NCBI RefSeq assembly: GCF_004342685.1
Contig: NZ_SMBZ01000031.1
Coordinates: 1 to 45,396, forward strand
Reading direction: 5' to 3'
From: Sphingobacterium alimentarium
GTDB taxonomy: Bacteria; Bacteroidota; Bacteroidia; Sphingobacteriales; Sphingobacteriaceae
DNA length: 45,396 bases
The first letter of the stretch is position 1; every line of letters begins with the position of its first letter. Under the pieces are notes generated by a model, which searched no databases, was not told the DNA's origin, and was given only the letters and a program-made list of their open reading frames with translations. Positions 1 through 8,053 of this stretch are shown in pieces. The translations under genes and the position numbers were made by a program.

Positions 1-103
1 CACTGAGCCACATGAATGGAATATTTTCCTTACAAGCGAGCGCGAGCTTTCTGCTGGAGTACGTGTTGGAAACATAGCCATAGATCAATACCTTTTGAAT
101 GGC
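1..103 (-). pseudogene. Truncated transposase remnant (IS1182-like), runs off left edge
   Basis: The minus strand encodes about 34 residues that look like an internal piece of an IS1182-type transposase: VLIYGYVSNTYSSRK followed by ENIPFMWLS. The YSSRK and FMWLSG blocks are typical of the N-terminal (DUF772-like) part of these enzymes. The frame begins right after a TAG at 104-106 and no N-terminal region is present at higher coordinates, so the gene is cut off on its 5' side. The rest lies outside the window. It differs in sequence from the element at 14041-15772. The plus-strand open frame over the same bases is its antisense shadow. The transposase match is from remembered family motifs. 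Confidence 0.6.
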
Positions 104-382
104 CTATTTAATTTTTATTTAATAATTAAATACTCAAGGCTCTTGGCTCCCGCCTCATTTTGAAATAATAATTTTTGAAAAATATTTTATAATTGATTAC
201 TCAAAGTTAGTGGTTAATGAAAGCGTTGAGGTATCAATTCTTCTCATTAAATATGTAATTTGTCTCATATATTTTACAAACGGGTTATTTATTAATAACT
301 TCAGTCATCCTACTATTTTAATTATTAAAAAGTGTGGACACTTTTGATACTTATGAGAATTATTAACTAATTATATATTAAA
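104..382. other. AT-rich intergenic region upstream of the GH76 gene
   Basis: No coding frame is convincing here. The region runs from the transposase remnant to the GH76 start. It contains a perfect 8-bp inverted repeat (AAAAGTGT at 328-335, ACACTTTT at 338-345) and the heptamer GTATCAA at 231-237, whose reverse complement TTGATAC recurs at 344-350. These may be regulator sites for the nearby two-component system, but nothing proves it. Confidence 0.4.
328..350. promoter_or_regulatory. Inverted repeat and TTTGATAC box upstream of the GH76 gene
   Basis: AAAAGTGT-GG-ACACTTTT is a perfect palindrome with a 2-base spacer, ending 37 bases before the GH76 start. It overlaps the octamer TTTGATAC (343-350), which also occurs at 5874-5881 upstream of the GH127-like operon. 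It may be an operator for the adjacent regulator, but the shared octamer could be chance in AT-rich DNA. Confidence 0.3.
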
Positions 383-1819
383 ATGAATTTATTTAATCGA
401 TGTAAGGTAGCACTGGCTGGTGCAGGTTTTCTGTGTCTGATAAGTTGCATTCCTGTAAGAGCGGTACAGCAATTTCCTATTCAAGCTGATCACATGAAAG
501 ATGATGACTTGAATAAGGGGATACAAATGTTGAACACATCTTTGGATTATTTTTTCTCGAAGGATTACGCCGTTATGCATCGTTTTTATAATCCTTTCAC
601 CCAGCAGAAATCAGATGAAAAAGCCAGTGTATGGATGTATACTTCAGCTATTGAGTCCCTCAATCTAATTTTGAAATCGCTGCATGATAAGCAAGAGCAA
701 GAGCAAGATTCTTTGCGTAGACATTACGAAAATATCTTAGCAACATTATACGACAATGCGGATTACTATTTGGGTACGTTTGAACTAACTTCCTTTACCC
801 AAACCCAACATTGGTCTGTCTATGCTGTAGATCGCGTGCGCGAAAAAGGGAAAGCGCGTGTGACTGGTATATATAATGTTTACGATGATCAGATGTGGCT
901 TATACGAGAACTGTTAGAGTCCTATCATTTGACCCATAATGAGAAATATTTGGAAAAGGCGGAATACCTTACCGCCTATGTCCTGGATGGGTGGGACGCC
1001 ACGCGTGATGCGAAGGGTATGGAACATGGAGGAATACCTTGGGGTCCAGGCTATGTTACCAAGCACGCCTGCAGCAATGGCCCCATGATAAGTCCTTTGG
1101 TATGGCTGTCTCAGATCTATAAAAATAAAAAGGACAAAATCACCTATCGATATATTGATGCAAAGGATAAAAAAACAAGGAAATCCAAAACTGTGGCAAA
1201 AAGGGACTATTATCTGGACTTTGCGCAAAAAATATATGATTGGCAAAAGAATTATTTGCTGAATGAGGAAGGCGTATATACCGATATGATGGGGGAGTGT
1301 TCACCTAACTGCGATATTGTCTATGAGGAAGTGAACGGAACAAGATATAGGACGCATACGGCCTTGTTGAAACCTATAGGTCGTGCTTATACATACAATA
1401 GTGGGACAATGGTATCGGGTGCGGTAGACTTGTATACTAGTACCAAGAACCGTAAATATCTGCAAGATGCCAAGACTTTGGCAAAGGTTAGTTTTGAATA
1501 TTTTGCCAAACGTGACGCCCAACGTGCGAATTATTATACACTGCCTTATGATGGATTTAATGTATGGTTTAATACTGTCTTGCTAAGAGGATATTTGGAT
1601 CTTGTACCTTATGATCCCAATACAAGATTTTATATTGATGAATTTCGTAAAACCTTAAGCTATGCGTATGCAAATCACCGCACAAATGGATTTCTACCTG
1701 CTGACCTTTTAGGCGGTTGGGATAGCAGCGAGTCCAAAAACAATGTCGAGGGGATGTTTATGTTTTCCTTTGCTTCGCAATGGGCGCTGTTTGATCAGTT
1801 GAATCAGCATAAAAAATAA
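383..1819 (+). CDS. GH76-family glycoside hydrolase lipoprotein (alpha-1,6-mannanase-like)
   Basis: Predicted secreted (alpha/alpha)6-barrel hydrolase of family GH76, whose characterised members cut alpha-1,6-mannan backbones. The 478-aa protein starts with a lipoprotein signal (lipobox LISC, Cys22), so it is probably membrane anchored, perhaps on the cell surface. The family hallmark YDDQMW places the expected catalytic Asp pair at D168/D169. Further family features are GGIPWGPGY, ACSNGPMIS, the YNSGTM motif around residue 340 and a C-terminal GGWDSSESKNNVEG region. Length is normal for a single-domain GH76. It converges with the response regulator gene, with only 3 bases between the stops, and is transcribed alone. 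The inverted repeat at 328-345 lies just upstream. The fold call is firm; the exact substrate is inferred from the family. Confidence 0.85.
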   Translation: MNLFNRCKVALAGAGFLCLISCIPVRAVQQFPIQADHMKDDDLNKGIQMLNTSLDYFFSKDYAVMHRFYNPFTQQKSDEKASVWMYTSAIESLNLILKSLHDKQEQEQDSLRRHYENILATLYDNADYYLGTFELTSFTQTQHWSVYAVDRVREKGKARVTGIYNVYDDQMWLIRELLESYHLTHNEKYLEKAEYLTAYVLDGWDATRDAKGMEHGGIPWGPGYVTKHACSNGPMISPLVWLSQIYKNKKDKITYRYIDAKDKKTRKSKTVAKRDYYLDFAQKIYDWQKNYLLNEEGVYTDMMGECSPNCDIVYEEVNGTRYRTHTALLKPIGRAYTYNSGTMVSGAVDLYTSTKNRKYLQDAKTLAKVSFEYFAKRDAQRANYYTLPYDGFNVWFNTVLLRGYLDLVPYDPNTRFYIDEFRKTLSYAYANHRTNGFLPADLLGGWDSSESKNNVEGMFMFSFASQWALFDQLNQHKK

Positions 1820-1822
1820 TTT

Positions 1823-2608
1823 TTAGTGCATGGGTCTATCCTTGCTGCTATTTTGATGTTGATATTCACTAGGGCTCACGGCGAACTGTTTTTGGAAATT
1901 TCTTGAGAAATGCTGCGCAGAACTGTAGCCTAGTAGATTCGAAATTTCATAGATTTTTAGTTTACCTTGGGCGAGCAGTTCTGCCGCTTTACGTAATCTA
2001 GTCAGATTGATGAGCTCATTGGGCGAAAGGCTGGATACTACATTGATTTTGCGGTATAGTGTTGGTCTACTCATGCATAAGAAGTCCGCCATCTTATCCA
2101 CATTGAATTGCGGATTTTCCAGATTCTGAAGAATAATATCTTCAATTTTCATTAAAAATTCCTTATCGCTTTGATTCTGACCTATCTGCTGGATTTGAGA
2201 AGCAGGGTTTTTGAAGAAAAATTCTTTGACGCGGGTTCGGTTTTTGAGCAGACTGGCAATCTGTGCACGCAAAAATGCTAAAGAAAAAGGTTTTTCGATG
2301 TAGGCGTCAGCACCGTATTCTAAACCTTTTATTTTGGATTCTATGGTGTTTTTAGCGGTCAGCAGGATGACGGGGATATGGGCTAGATTCATATCTGATT
2401 TTACTTTTTCACAAAATTCAAATCCATCCATGTCGGGCATCATTACATCGCTGACTATCAGGTCAAAATTCTCATGCTCAAATAAAGAATAGGCATCCAA
2501 AGCACTAGCACATTTGGTGATGTGGTAATCTTCCATCAAATCATCAGCAATAAATTCCAACAATTCGGCATGATCATCTATGAGTAACACATTTGCTTTA
2601 GTATTCAT
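1823..2608 (-). CDS. Response regulator, receiver plus AraC-type HTH (split HTCS output half)
   Basis: This 261-aa protein has an N-terminal receiver domain (about 5-120) with acidic pocket D11/D12, phospho-acceptor D54 (SDVMMPD), T84 and K106 (EKPF). A linker leads to a C-terminal AraC/XylS helix-turn-helix domain (about 155-255), with the second HTH around EISNLLGYSSAQHFSRNFQK. The pair of domains equals the C-terminal third of a Bacteroidota hybrid two-component system, here a free protein. Its ATG overlaps the 3' end of the kinase gene by 11 bases (ATGAATACTAA), which suggests translational coupling. It probably activates the neighbouring glycoside hydrolase genes when phosphorylated by the kinase encoded just upstream. 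The family assignment is clear; the targets are inferred from position. Confidence 0.9.
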   Translation of the reverse strand: MNTKANVLLIDDHAELLEFIADDLMEDYHITKCASALDAYSLFEHENFDLIVSDVMMPDMDGFEFCEKVKSDMNLAHIPVILLTAKNTIESKIKGLEYGADAYIEKPFSLAFLRAQIASLLKNRTRVKEFFFKNPASQIQQIGQNQSDKEFLMKIEDIILQNLENPQFNVDKMADFLCMSRPTLYRKINVVSSLSPNELINLTRLRKAAELLAQGKLKIYEISNLLGYSSAQHFSRNFQKQFAVSPSEYQHQNSSKDRPMH

Positions 2609-5600
2609 CTGTATTGGTTTGTTTTAATGGTAATGTCAAAATAAAAGTATTCAGATTCTTGTCATTTACTTTATAAACTAATGTTCCTTGCAGTTTTAAT
2701 GTTAAGGACTTGCACAATGCTAATCCCAGCCCACTTCCAGGAATGCTTTTACTATGATGAAGACGATTGAAGGGCTCGAATATATAATCGTAATCTTCAG
2801 CAGGAATTAACTTTCCATCGTTTTTTATTTGCAGCATAAGGATTTCATTCTTGACATCAGTAGTCAATGAAAGTTCGATGTGTTTGATGGAATATTTTAG
2901 TGCATTGCTCAATAAGTTGCTGCAAATCTTCTGATATGCATCTTCATCGATGTATGAGATGATATTTTTGGTGATGGTACAATCAATTTTTTTGTGTTGC
3001 GCTTCCAAAGTAACCCTATAATTCGCAACTATATCTTGTGTAATCTGACTGATATCCTTCAGCTCAAAATGAATTTGAAATCCTTTCGTTTCCAACTCCC
3101 TAAAATCCAGTAGCTGATTACTTAAAGAAATTAAACGCTCTGTATTGCTTTGTATATTTTTTAACAATTTGTCGGTAATGGGATTGGCAGGGACTTTATT
3201 TGCCAATTTTTCTAAAGGCGCTTTTATTAAGGTGAGCGGTGTACGTATTTCGTGGACTACATCCGTATAAAAATTGATTTTATATTGATAAAGCTCTTGC
3301 TCGCGTTGATTTTGCAGGGTCAATAGCTGTGCTTTATTTTTTTGTTTTTCACGTTCGATATAATGATAAATAATGAAAATTATCAAACCAATAATAATAG
3401 TGAAGTAGAGTATAAAAGCAGGTATACTGGCCCATAATGGGGGTAATATTTTAATTTTTAACTTACGCACATTGGAAAGTGGATGGCCATTTGGATCATC
3501 CGCTTTGACCAAGAACTCATAATTGCCGGGCAATAACTTCGTGAAATGGGCTCGTTTTTCGGTTGTGCTGCTCACCCAATCCTTATTTACACCATCCAAT
3601 TTATAACTGTATTTGATCGAGTGTGGGGAATCATAAAGTAGTGCCGTAAAGTCTAAGCTAAAGGAAGATTCATCATACTTTAACTCAATTTCGTCCGTAA
3701 AGAGTATAGATTTGCTAAGTATGGAGCGGTTATCATGTTGTAAGATTTCTTTGTTATTGACCGCAAGTTTGGTGATGTAAATAGGAGTATGGGCATTGTA
3801 TTTTATCTGATTCAGTTTCTCGGGCTTAAAGCGGATCATACCATTGATGGTTCCAAAATAGAATTTACCTTGCCCATCATCCAGTGCCGAATTATAGTTG
3901 AATTGAATCGAGGGTAATCCCGATTCCATATTGAAGAGTCGAAGCGTCTGGTTTGCCGGATTATAACGCACCATTCCTTTTGACGTACTAATCCATAGAT
4001 TCTGCTGCTCGTCTTCTAAAATCGCTAATACAATTTTGCTAGGGAGATCGAGGTTCATGTTTCTAACCTCAAAATTACCTGATCTATTTTTGTCGATGAT
4101 GGCGATACCACCTTCTGTACCTACCCAAATTTGACCTTTTCTGTTTTCATACAGACAATTTATTTTATTGTTGGGCAGCGAATTTTCATTGTCTGCACGA
4201 TGATTAAAATGTAAGGCTTGGGTTTTGTCAGGATGATACATGTATATTCCATTTAGCCATGTGCCGAGCCATATGTTACCTTGCCTGTCTTCGAGCAGGG
4301 TCGTGTAGGACATGTCCGTGGGCACCTGCTGTATGGTTTCGAAACTTTTGCTGTGGATGTCGAATTTGTAATGCCCACGGGTCGACGCTAAGAGAATTTC
4401 GCCCTTTCTGTTTTTGTGAATATAGTAAAGGAAATTACTTTTCAATGTGGAATTCGCTTTGATATTTGGCTCCACGTGGTAAACTACTTTTTTGGATTTG
4501 TAATCGAGTATGTCCATGCCGTATACAAACGTTCCCAAGATTATTTTATCATTGAGCGGTAGCAGACCATGAATATTGTCGTTGGTGAGACGCACATTAT
4601 TGACATTGAAATTTTCGATAGCATTCGTGAGCGGATCCAATTTGCTCACACCACCATTTTCTGTTCCGAGCCAGATATTTCCTTTATCGTCTTTTTGAAT
4701 TATACGCACCACAGTACCGACTAATTGCCCACCTTGGGTGTTGGACATGAATTTCTCGATTAGACTGTTGTTAATGTGATAATAGTTTATTCCCCCGAAG
4801 TAGGTGCCTAGCCAGATACCTCCGTCTTTATCTTCTAAAATATTGTAAATAGCATTGTCCGAAATACCCCAAGGATTATATTCTGCTTTTTGGATATTTC
4901 TAAAGGATTGCGTGGAAATAGTATAAATATAAAGTCCAGATTCCGTAGCAAACCAGTATTCATTATCTGACGTTTGATGGATATCTCTGACGTATAGAAA
5001 TTGTTTTACATGTTCTATTCCTAATAGCCATTGCTGTGTATTATCCTTTTTATGAATAATCCCCACACCGGCTTTGGATGTGCCATATAGGAGGTCACCT
5101 TGATTATTTTCAGTAATCTTTTGAATACTATACCAATCTTTTGATCCATATTTTTGCGCCAAGTCGATGACGTTTATGGTGGATTGCGTTAGGATTTTGA
5201 ATATCTGACCGGTCAAAGTACCGTAATATACAGCTCCATCGTGAGCGCAATAAATGGCGGTAATGAAATGCGGGTCACCTGTTATTTTTTGGGTTGTACT
5301 TTTCGATGGAGAATGTATATAAAGTTTGCCATTGGCGACAAACCAGATGTTTTTTTCTGTATCCATCTTTATGATTGGCACATCTGCATTCGCAAATTCA
5401 TTATTTAATAAGGAAAATTGTTCTTGGATGGGGTTATAAATATAAATTCCCTGGTCTGTACCTATCCATATTTGTTTTTTGTCATCTTCTATCAATGAAA
5501 TTATATTATTGGCAATGGTGTTCCGTACTGGATTTCGAAGATCGAAATGTTTGAATTCGTTGCCGTCAAAACGGTCTAATCCATCCTTGGTGCCAAACCA

Positions 5601-5753
5601 AAGAAATCCATAGCTATCTTGCATACTACAAATTACGGTATTGTTCGACAGGCCATCATTTATTTGGTAATGCTTGAAATAATAGGGCTGGGCATGTAAT
5701 AGCCGAGGAAAAGCTATTAAAATAAAAATTAGCCATAAACCTAATTGGTGCAT
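2598..5753 (-). CDS. HTCS-type sensor histidine kinase with reg_prop periplasmic sensor
   Basis: A 1051-aa membrane sensor kinase. A signal peptide (residues 1-21, ending LLHAQ) precedes a long periplasmic sensor of reg_prop beta-propeller repeats, recognisable by repeated units such as IWIGT, IWLGT and LWFGT(K/D)G, to about residue 690. A Y_Y_Y domain follows (about 700-770), then one transmembrane helix (about 772-798). In the cytoplasm come a HisKA domain with phospho-accepting H834 (VVHEIRTPL) and a HATPase domain with N box NLLSNALKYS (about 948) and G box GSGLGLALCK (about 1008). It lacks the receiver and AraC domains that usually follow in one polypeptide; these are encoded by the overlapping downstream gene. 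It likely senses a glycan fragment in the periplasm and is divergent from the GH127/GH2/DUF4965 operon. Confidence 0.92.
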   Translation of the reverse strand: MHQLGLWLIFILIAFPRLLHAQPYYFKHYQINDGLSNNTVICSMQDSYGFLWFGTKDGLDRFDGNEFKHFDLRNPVRNTIANNIISLIEDDKKQIWIGTDQGIYIYNPIQEQFSLLNNEFANADVPIIKMDTEKNIWFVANGKLYIHSPSKSTTQKITGDPHFITAIYCAHDGAVYYGTLTGQIFKILTQSTINVIDLAQKYGSKDWYSIQKITENNQGDLLYGTSKAGVGIIHKKDNTQQWLLGIEHVKQFLYVRDIHQTSDNEYWFATESGLYIYTISTQSFRNIQKAEYNPWGISDNAIYNILEDKDGGIWLGTYFGGINYYHINNSLIEKFMSNTQGGQLVGTVVRIIQKDDKGNIWLGTENGGVSKLDPLTNAIENFNVNNVRLTNDNIHGLLPLNDKIILGTFVYGMDILDYKSKKVVYHVEPNIKANSTLKSNFLYYIHKNRKGEILLASTRGHYKFDIHSKSFETIQQVPTDMSYTTLLEDRQGNIWLGTWLNGIYMYHPDKTQALHFNHRADNENSLPNNKINCLYENRKGQIWVGTEGGIAIIDKNRSGNFEVRNMNLDLPSKIVLAILEDEQQNLWISTSKGMVRYNPANQTLRLFNMESGLPSIQFNYNSALDDGQGKFYFGTINGMIRFKPEKLNQIKYNAHTPIYITKLAVNNKEILQHDNRSILSKSILFTDEIELKYDESSFSLDFTALLYDSPHSIKYSYKLDGVNKDWVSSTTEKRAHFTKLLPGNYEFLVKADDPNGHPLSNVRKLKIKILPPLWASIPAFILYFTIIIGLIIFIIYHYIEREKQKNKAQLLTLQNQREQELYQYKINFYTDVVHEIRTPLTLIKAPLEKLANKVPANPITDKLLKNIQSNTERLISLSNQLLDFRELETKGFQIHFELKDISQITQDIVANYRVTLEAQHKKIDCTITKNIISYIDEDAYQKICSNLLSNALKYSIKHIELSLTTDVKNEILMLQIKNDGKLIPAEDYDYIFEPFNRLHHSKSIPGSGLGLALCKSLTLKLQGTLVYKVNDKNLNTFILTLPLKQTNTDEY

Positions 5754-5933
5754 ATTCTATTTTTGCTGATGGTTTATAATGATGGATATTTTAAATATCT
5801 TAATATTTAAACTGTAAATCAAAATTATACGAATATTTCTTTCAAAAAATGGGTAGGGTGTCTGAAATCGAGGTTTGATACAAAAAGATATGATTTTGAG
5901 ATAAAATGCCGTCATCTTTCATGCTAGGCGTTT

Positions 5934-5941
5934 TATATTTG
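5934..5941 (+). promoter_or_regulatory. Possible Bacteroidota -7 promoter element
   Basis: TATATTTG matches the Bacteroidota -7 consensus TAnnTTTG, 42 bases before the GH127-like start. No good TTTG -33 element lies at the usual distance, so this is weak. The octamer TTTGATAC (5874-5881), shared with the GH76 upstream region, lies 52 bases before it. Confidence 0.3.
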
Positions 5942-5982
5942 ATTAATCAATTATAAACGAATTTTATAAACCTATCTACAAG

Positions 5983-8028
5983 ATGATAAAGCACTTTTTT
6001 CTTGTGTTTTCTTTTAGTTTGATCGCTATAGTGGTGTTTGCGCAGCAGGATATTGTTCAGGCTGTAAAAGAATTGCCCTCCGTAGGTAAAAATAAGCACT
6101 ATGTCAATAATAGATTACCGTTAAAACAGAATGTATTGCTGAAGCTCCCGGTGGGAGACATCCGTCCTGCAGGTTGGCTAGGGAAGTATCTGGTATTGCA
6201 ACGGGATGGACTGACAGGTAATCTAGGGGAAATTAGCGCTTGGTTATCCAAGAAAAATAATGCTTGGCTGAGTAAAGACGGTTCGGGCGAATATGGGTGG
6301 GAGGAAGTGCCCTACTGGCTCAAAGGCTATGCGCATCTGGGGTATATCTTGAATGATAAAAAGATATTAGAGGAATCAAAAATCTGGCTGGAAGGTGCGA
6401 TTCAGAGTCAACGGCCGGATGGATATTTTGGTCCTTTAATTTTGAAAAATAATAAGCCCGACCTTTGGGGCAATATGATTATGCTGTGGTGCTTGCAGTC
6501 TTATTATGAATACACCAGTGACCCACGCGTGCTGACATTGATGACCAATTATTTTAGATGGCAGATTAATTTGCCTGACAGCTTTTTCTTGAAAGACTAC
6601 TGGGAAAATAGCCGTGGAGGGGACAATATGCTGTCCGTCTATTGGTTGTATAATCGTACCGAAGGAAATGAATGGTTGCTGGATTTGGCGGACAAATTGC
6701 ATCGCAATACAGCCAATTGGGCCAAAGAAGGTGACTTGCCCAACTGGCATAACGTGAATATAGCACAAGGGTTTCGCGAGCCCGCAACTTACTACTTAAA
6801 GAGCCATTCACTTAAAGATTTAGAAGCTACATATAGGAGCTTTCATTTTGTGCGCAAAATTTTCGGACAAGTGCCCGGAGGCATGTTTGGTGCAGACGAA
6901 AATGCTAGGCCAGGATATACGGATCCTCGCCAAGGCGTAGAAACCTGTGGCATGGTTGAGCAAATGGCATCCAATGAGATATTATTGGGGATAACTGGAG
7001 ACCCTTTTTGGGCGGATCATGCCGAAGAAGTGGCCTTCAATACTTACCCAGCAGCTGTAACCCCAGACTTTAGAGCCTTGCGATACATTACGAGCCCCAA
7101 TATGACCATCAGCGATAGTCATAATCACGCGCCAGGAATTGATAACACGGGACCATTCTTGATGATGAATCCATTTAGTTCAAGATGTTGTCAACATAAT
7201 CACAGCCAAGGCTGGCCTTACTATGCCGAACACCTCTATATGGCTACCAATGACAATGGCGTCGCTGCGACATTATATGCGGCATCTACTGTCGATGTGA
7301 AAGTAGGTGATTCCGGTAAAATAAGTATTCAGCAAACATCAAATTATCCTTTTGATGAAGCCATACATTTTTTAGTGCGCACGGCACAAAAGGGCGTTCA
7401 GTTTCCTTTCTATTTGCGTATTCCACATTGGACTAAGAAAGCACAAGTTAAGGTCAATGGTGCAACATACGAGGTTGCCAAAGGCGCTAAGTACGTCAAA
7501 ATAGACCGACAGTGGAATAATGGCGATCAAGTGGAGCTGATATTACCTATGCATATAGAAACCAAAACATGGGAAGAAAATAGAAATGCTGTTAGCATTG
7601 TTCGTGGTCCTTTGATGTATTCCCTCAAAATCAAGGAGAATTATGTGGAGAAAGACAGTAAGGCCTCGGCAATCGGAGATTCCAAATGGCAAGAAAATGC
7701 AGATCCTTCAAAATGGCCTTCGCATGAAATATTGCCAGGAAGTGATTGGAATTTTGGTATTTTAGGGAGTGAATTGAAACGGATTGAAAATTTGAAAGTC
7801 GTCAAACGTTACTGGCCTAAAGATTCATTTCCTTTTGAAGCCAATAAAGTACCTATTTCTATCTTTATCAAAGCGAAACAATTAAAGGAATGGATCATCG
7901 ATCGTCATGGATTGACAGCTGTTCTTCCTTTAAGTCCTATAGTCACCGATAGTGAGGAGGAGGTAGTGGAATTAATCCCGATGGGGGCGGCACGATTGCG
8001 TATTTCAGCCTTTCCAGTAGTAAAATAG
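5983..8028 (+). CDS. DUF1680/GH127-like glycoside hydrolase (beta-L-arabinofuranosidase family)
   Basis: A secreted 681-aa protein with a Sec signal peptide ending near VFAQ (residue 20). It resembles the DUF1680 (COG3533) superfamily that includes GH127 beta-L-arabinofuranosidases. In GH127 a zinc-bound cysteine is the nucleophile, held by a Glu, a Cys and a Cys-Cys pair. The equivalent residues are visible as E320-T-C322 (VETCGMVE) and C402-C403 (SRCCQHN), so the metal site appears intact. The N-terminal two thirds form the (alpha/alpha)6 barrel and the rest beta-sandwich domains. It is the first gene of a three-gene operon with a GH2 and a glutaminase-A-like gene, 25 bases before the next start. 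DUF1680 members have varied substrates, so arabinofuranoside cleavage is only a candidate activity. Confidence 0.82.
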   Translation: MIKHFFLVFSFSLIAIVVFAQQDIVQAVKELPSVGKNKHYVNNRLPLKQNVLLKLPVGDIRPAGWLGKYLVLQRDGLTGNLGEISAWLSKKNNAWLSKDGSGEYGWEEVPYWLKGYAHLGYILNDKKILEESKIWLEGAIQSQRPDGYFGPLILKNNKPDLWGNMIMLWCLQSYYEYTSDPRVLTLMTNYFRWQINLPDSFFLKDYWENSRGGDNMLSVYWLYNRTEGNEWLLDLADKLHRNTANWAKEGDLPNWHNVNIAQGFREPATYYLKSHSLKDLEATYRSFHFVRKIFGQVPGGMFGADENARPGYTDPRQGVETCGMVEQMASNEILLGITGDPFWADHAEEVAFNTYPAAVTPDFRALRYITSPNMTISDSHNHAPGIDNTGPFLMMNPFSSRCCQHNHSQGWPYYAEHLYMATNDNGVAATLYAASTVDVKVGDSGKISIQQTSNYPFDEAIHFLVRTAQKGVQFPFYLRIPHWTKKAQVKVNGATYEVAKGAKYVKIDRQWNNGDQVELILPMHIETKTWEENRNAVSIVRGPLMYSLKIKENYVEKDSKASAIGDSKWQENADPSKWPSHEILPGSDWNFGILGSELKRIENLKVVKRYWPKDSFPFEANKVPISIFIKAKQLKEWIIDRHGLTAVLPLSPIVTDSEEEVVELIPMGAARLRISAFPVVK

Positions 8029-8053
8029 ATAACCATATAATAACTCTAATTTG

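Noticed and set aside
2..163. Plus-strand open frame at the left edge (TEPHEWNIFLT...)
   Set aside because: It is the antisense of the minus-strand transposase remnant, has no recognisable motif, and its second half is AT-rich non-coding sequence.
2598..2640. Programmed frameshift joining HTCS kinase and regulator
   Set aside because: No slippery heptamer in the needed phase, and the regulator frame is closed by TAA just upstream. The ATG with 11-base overlap explains expression more simply.
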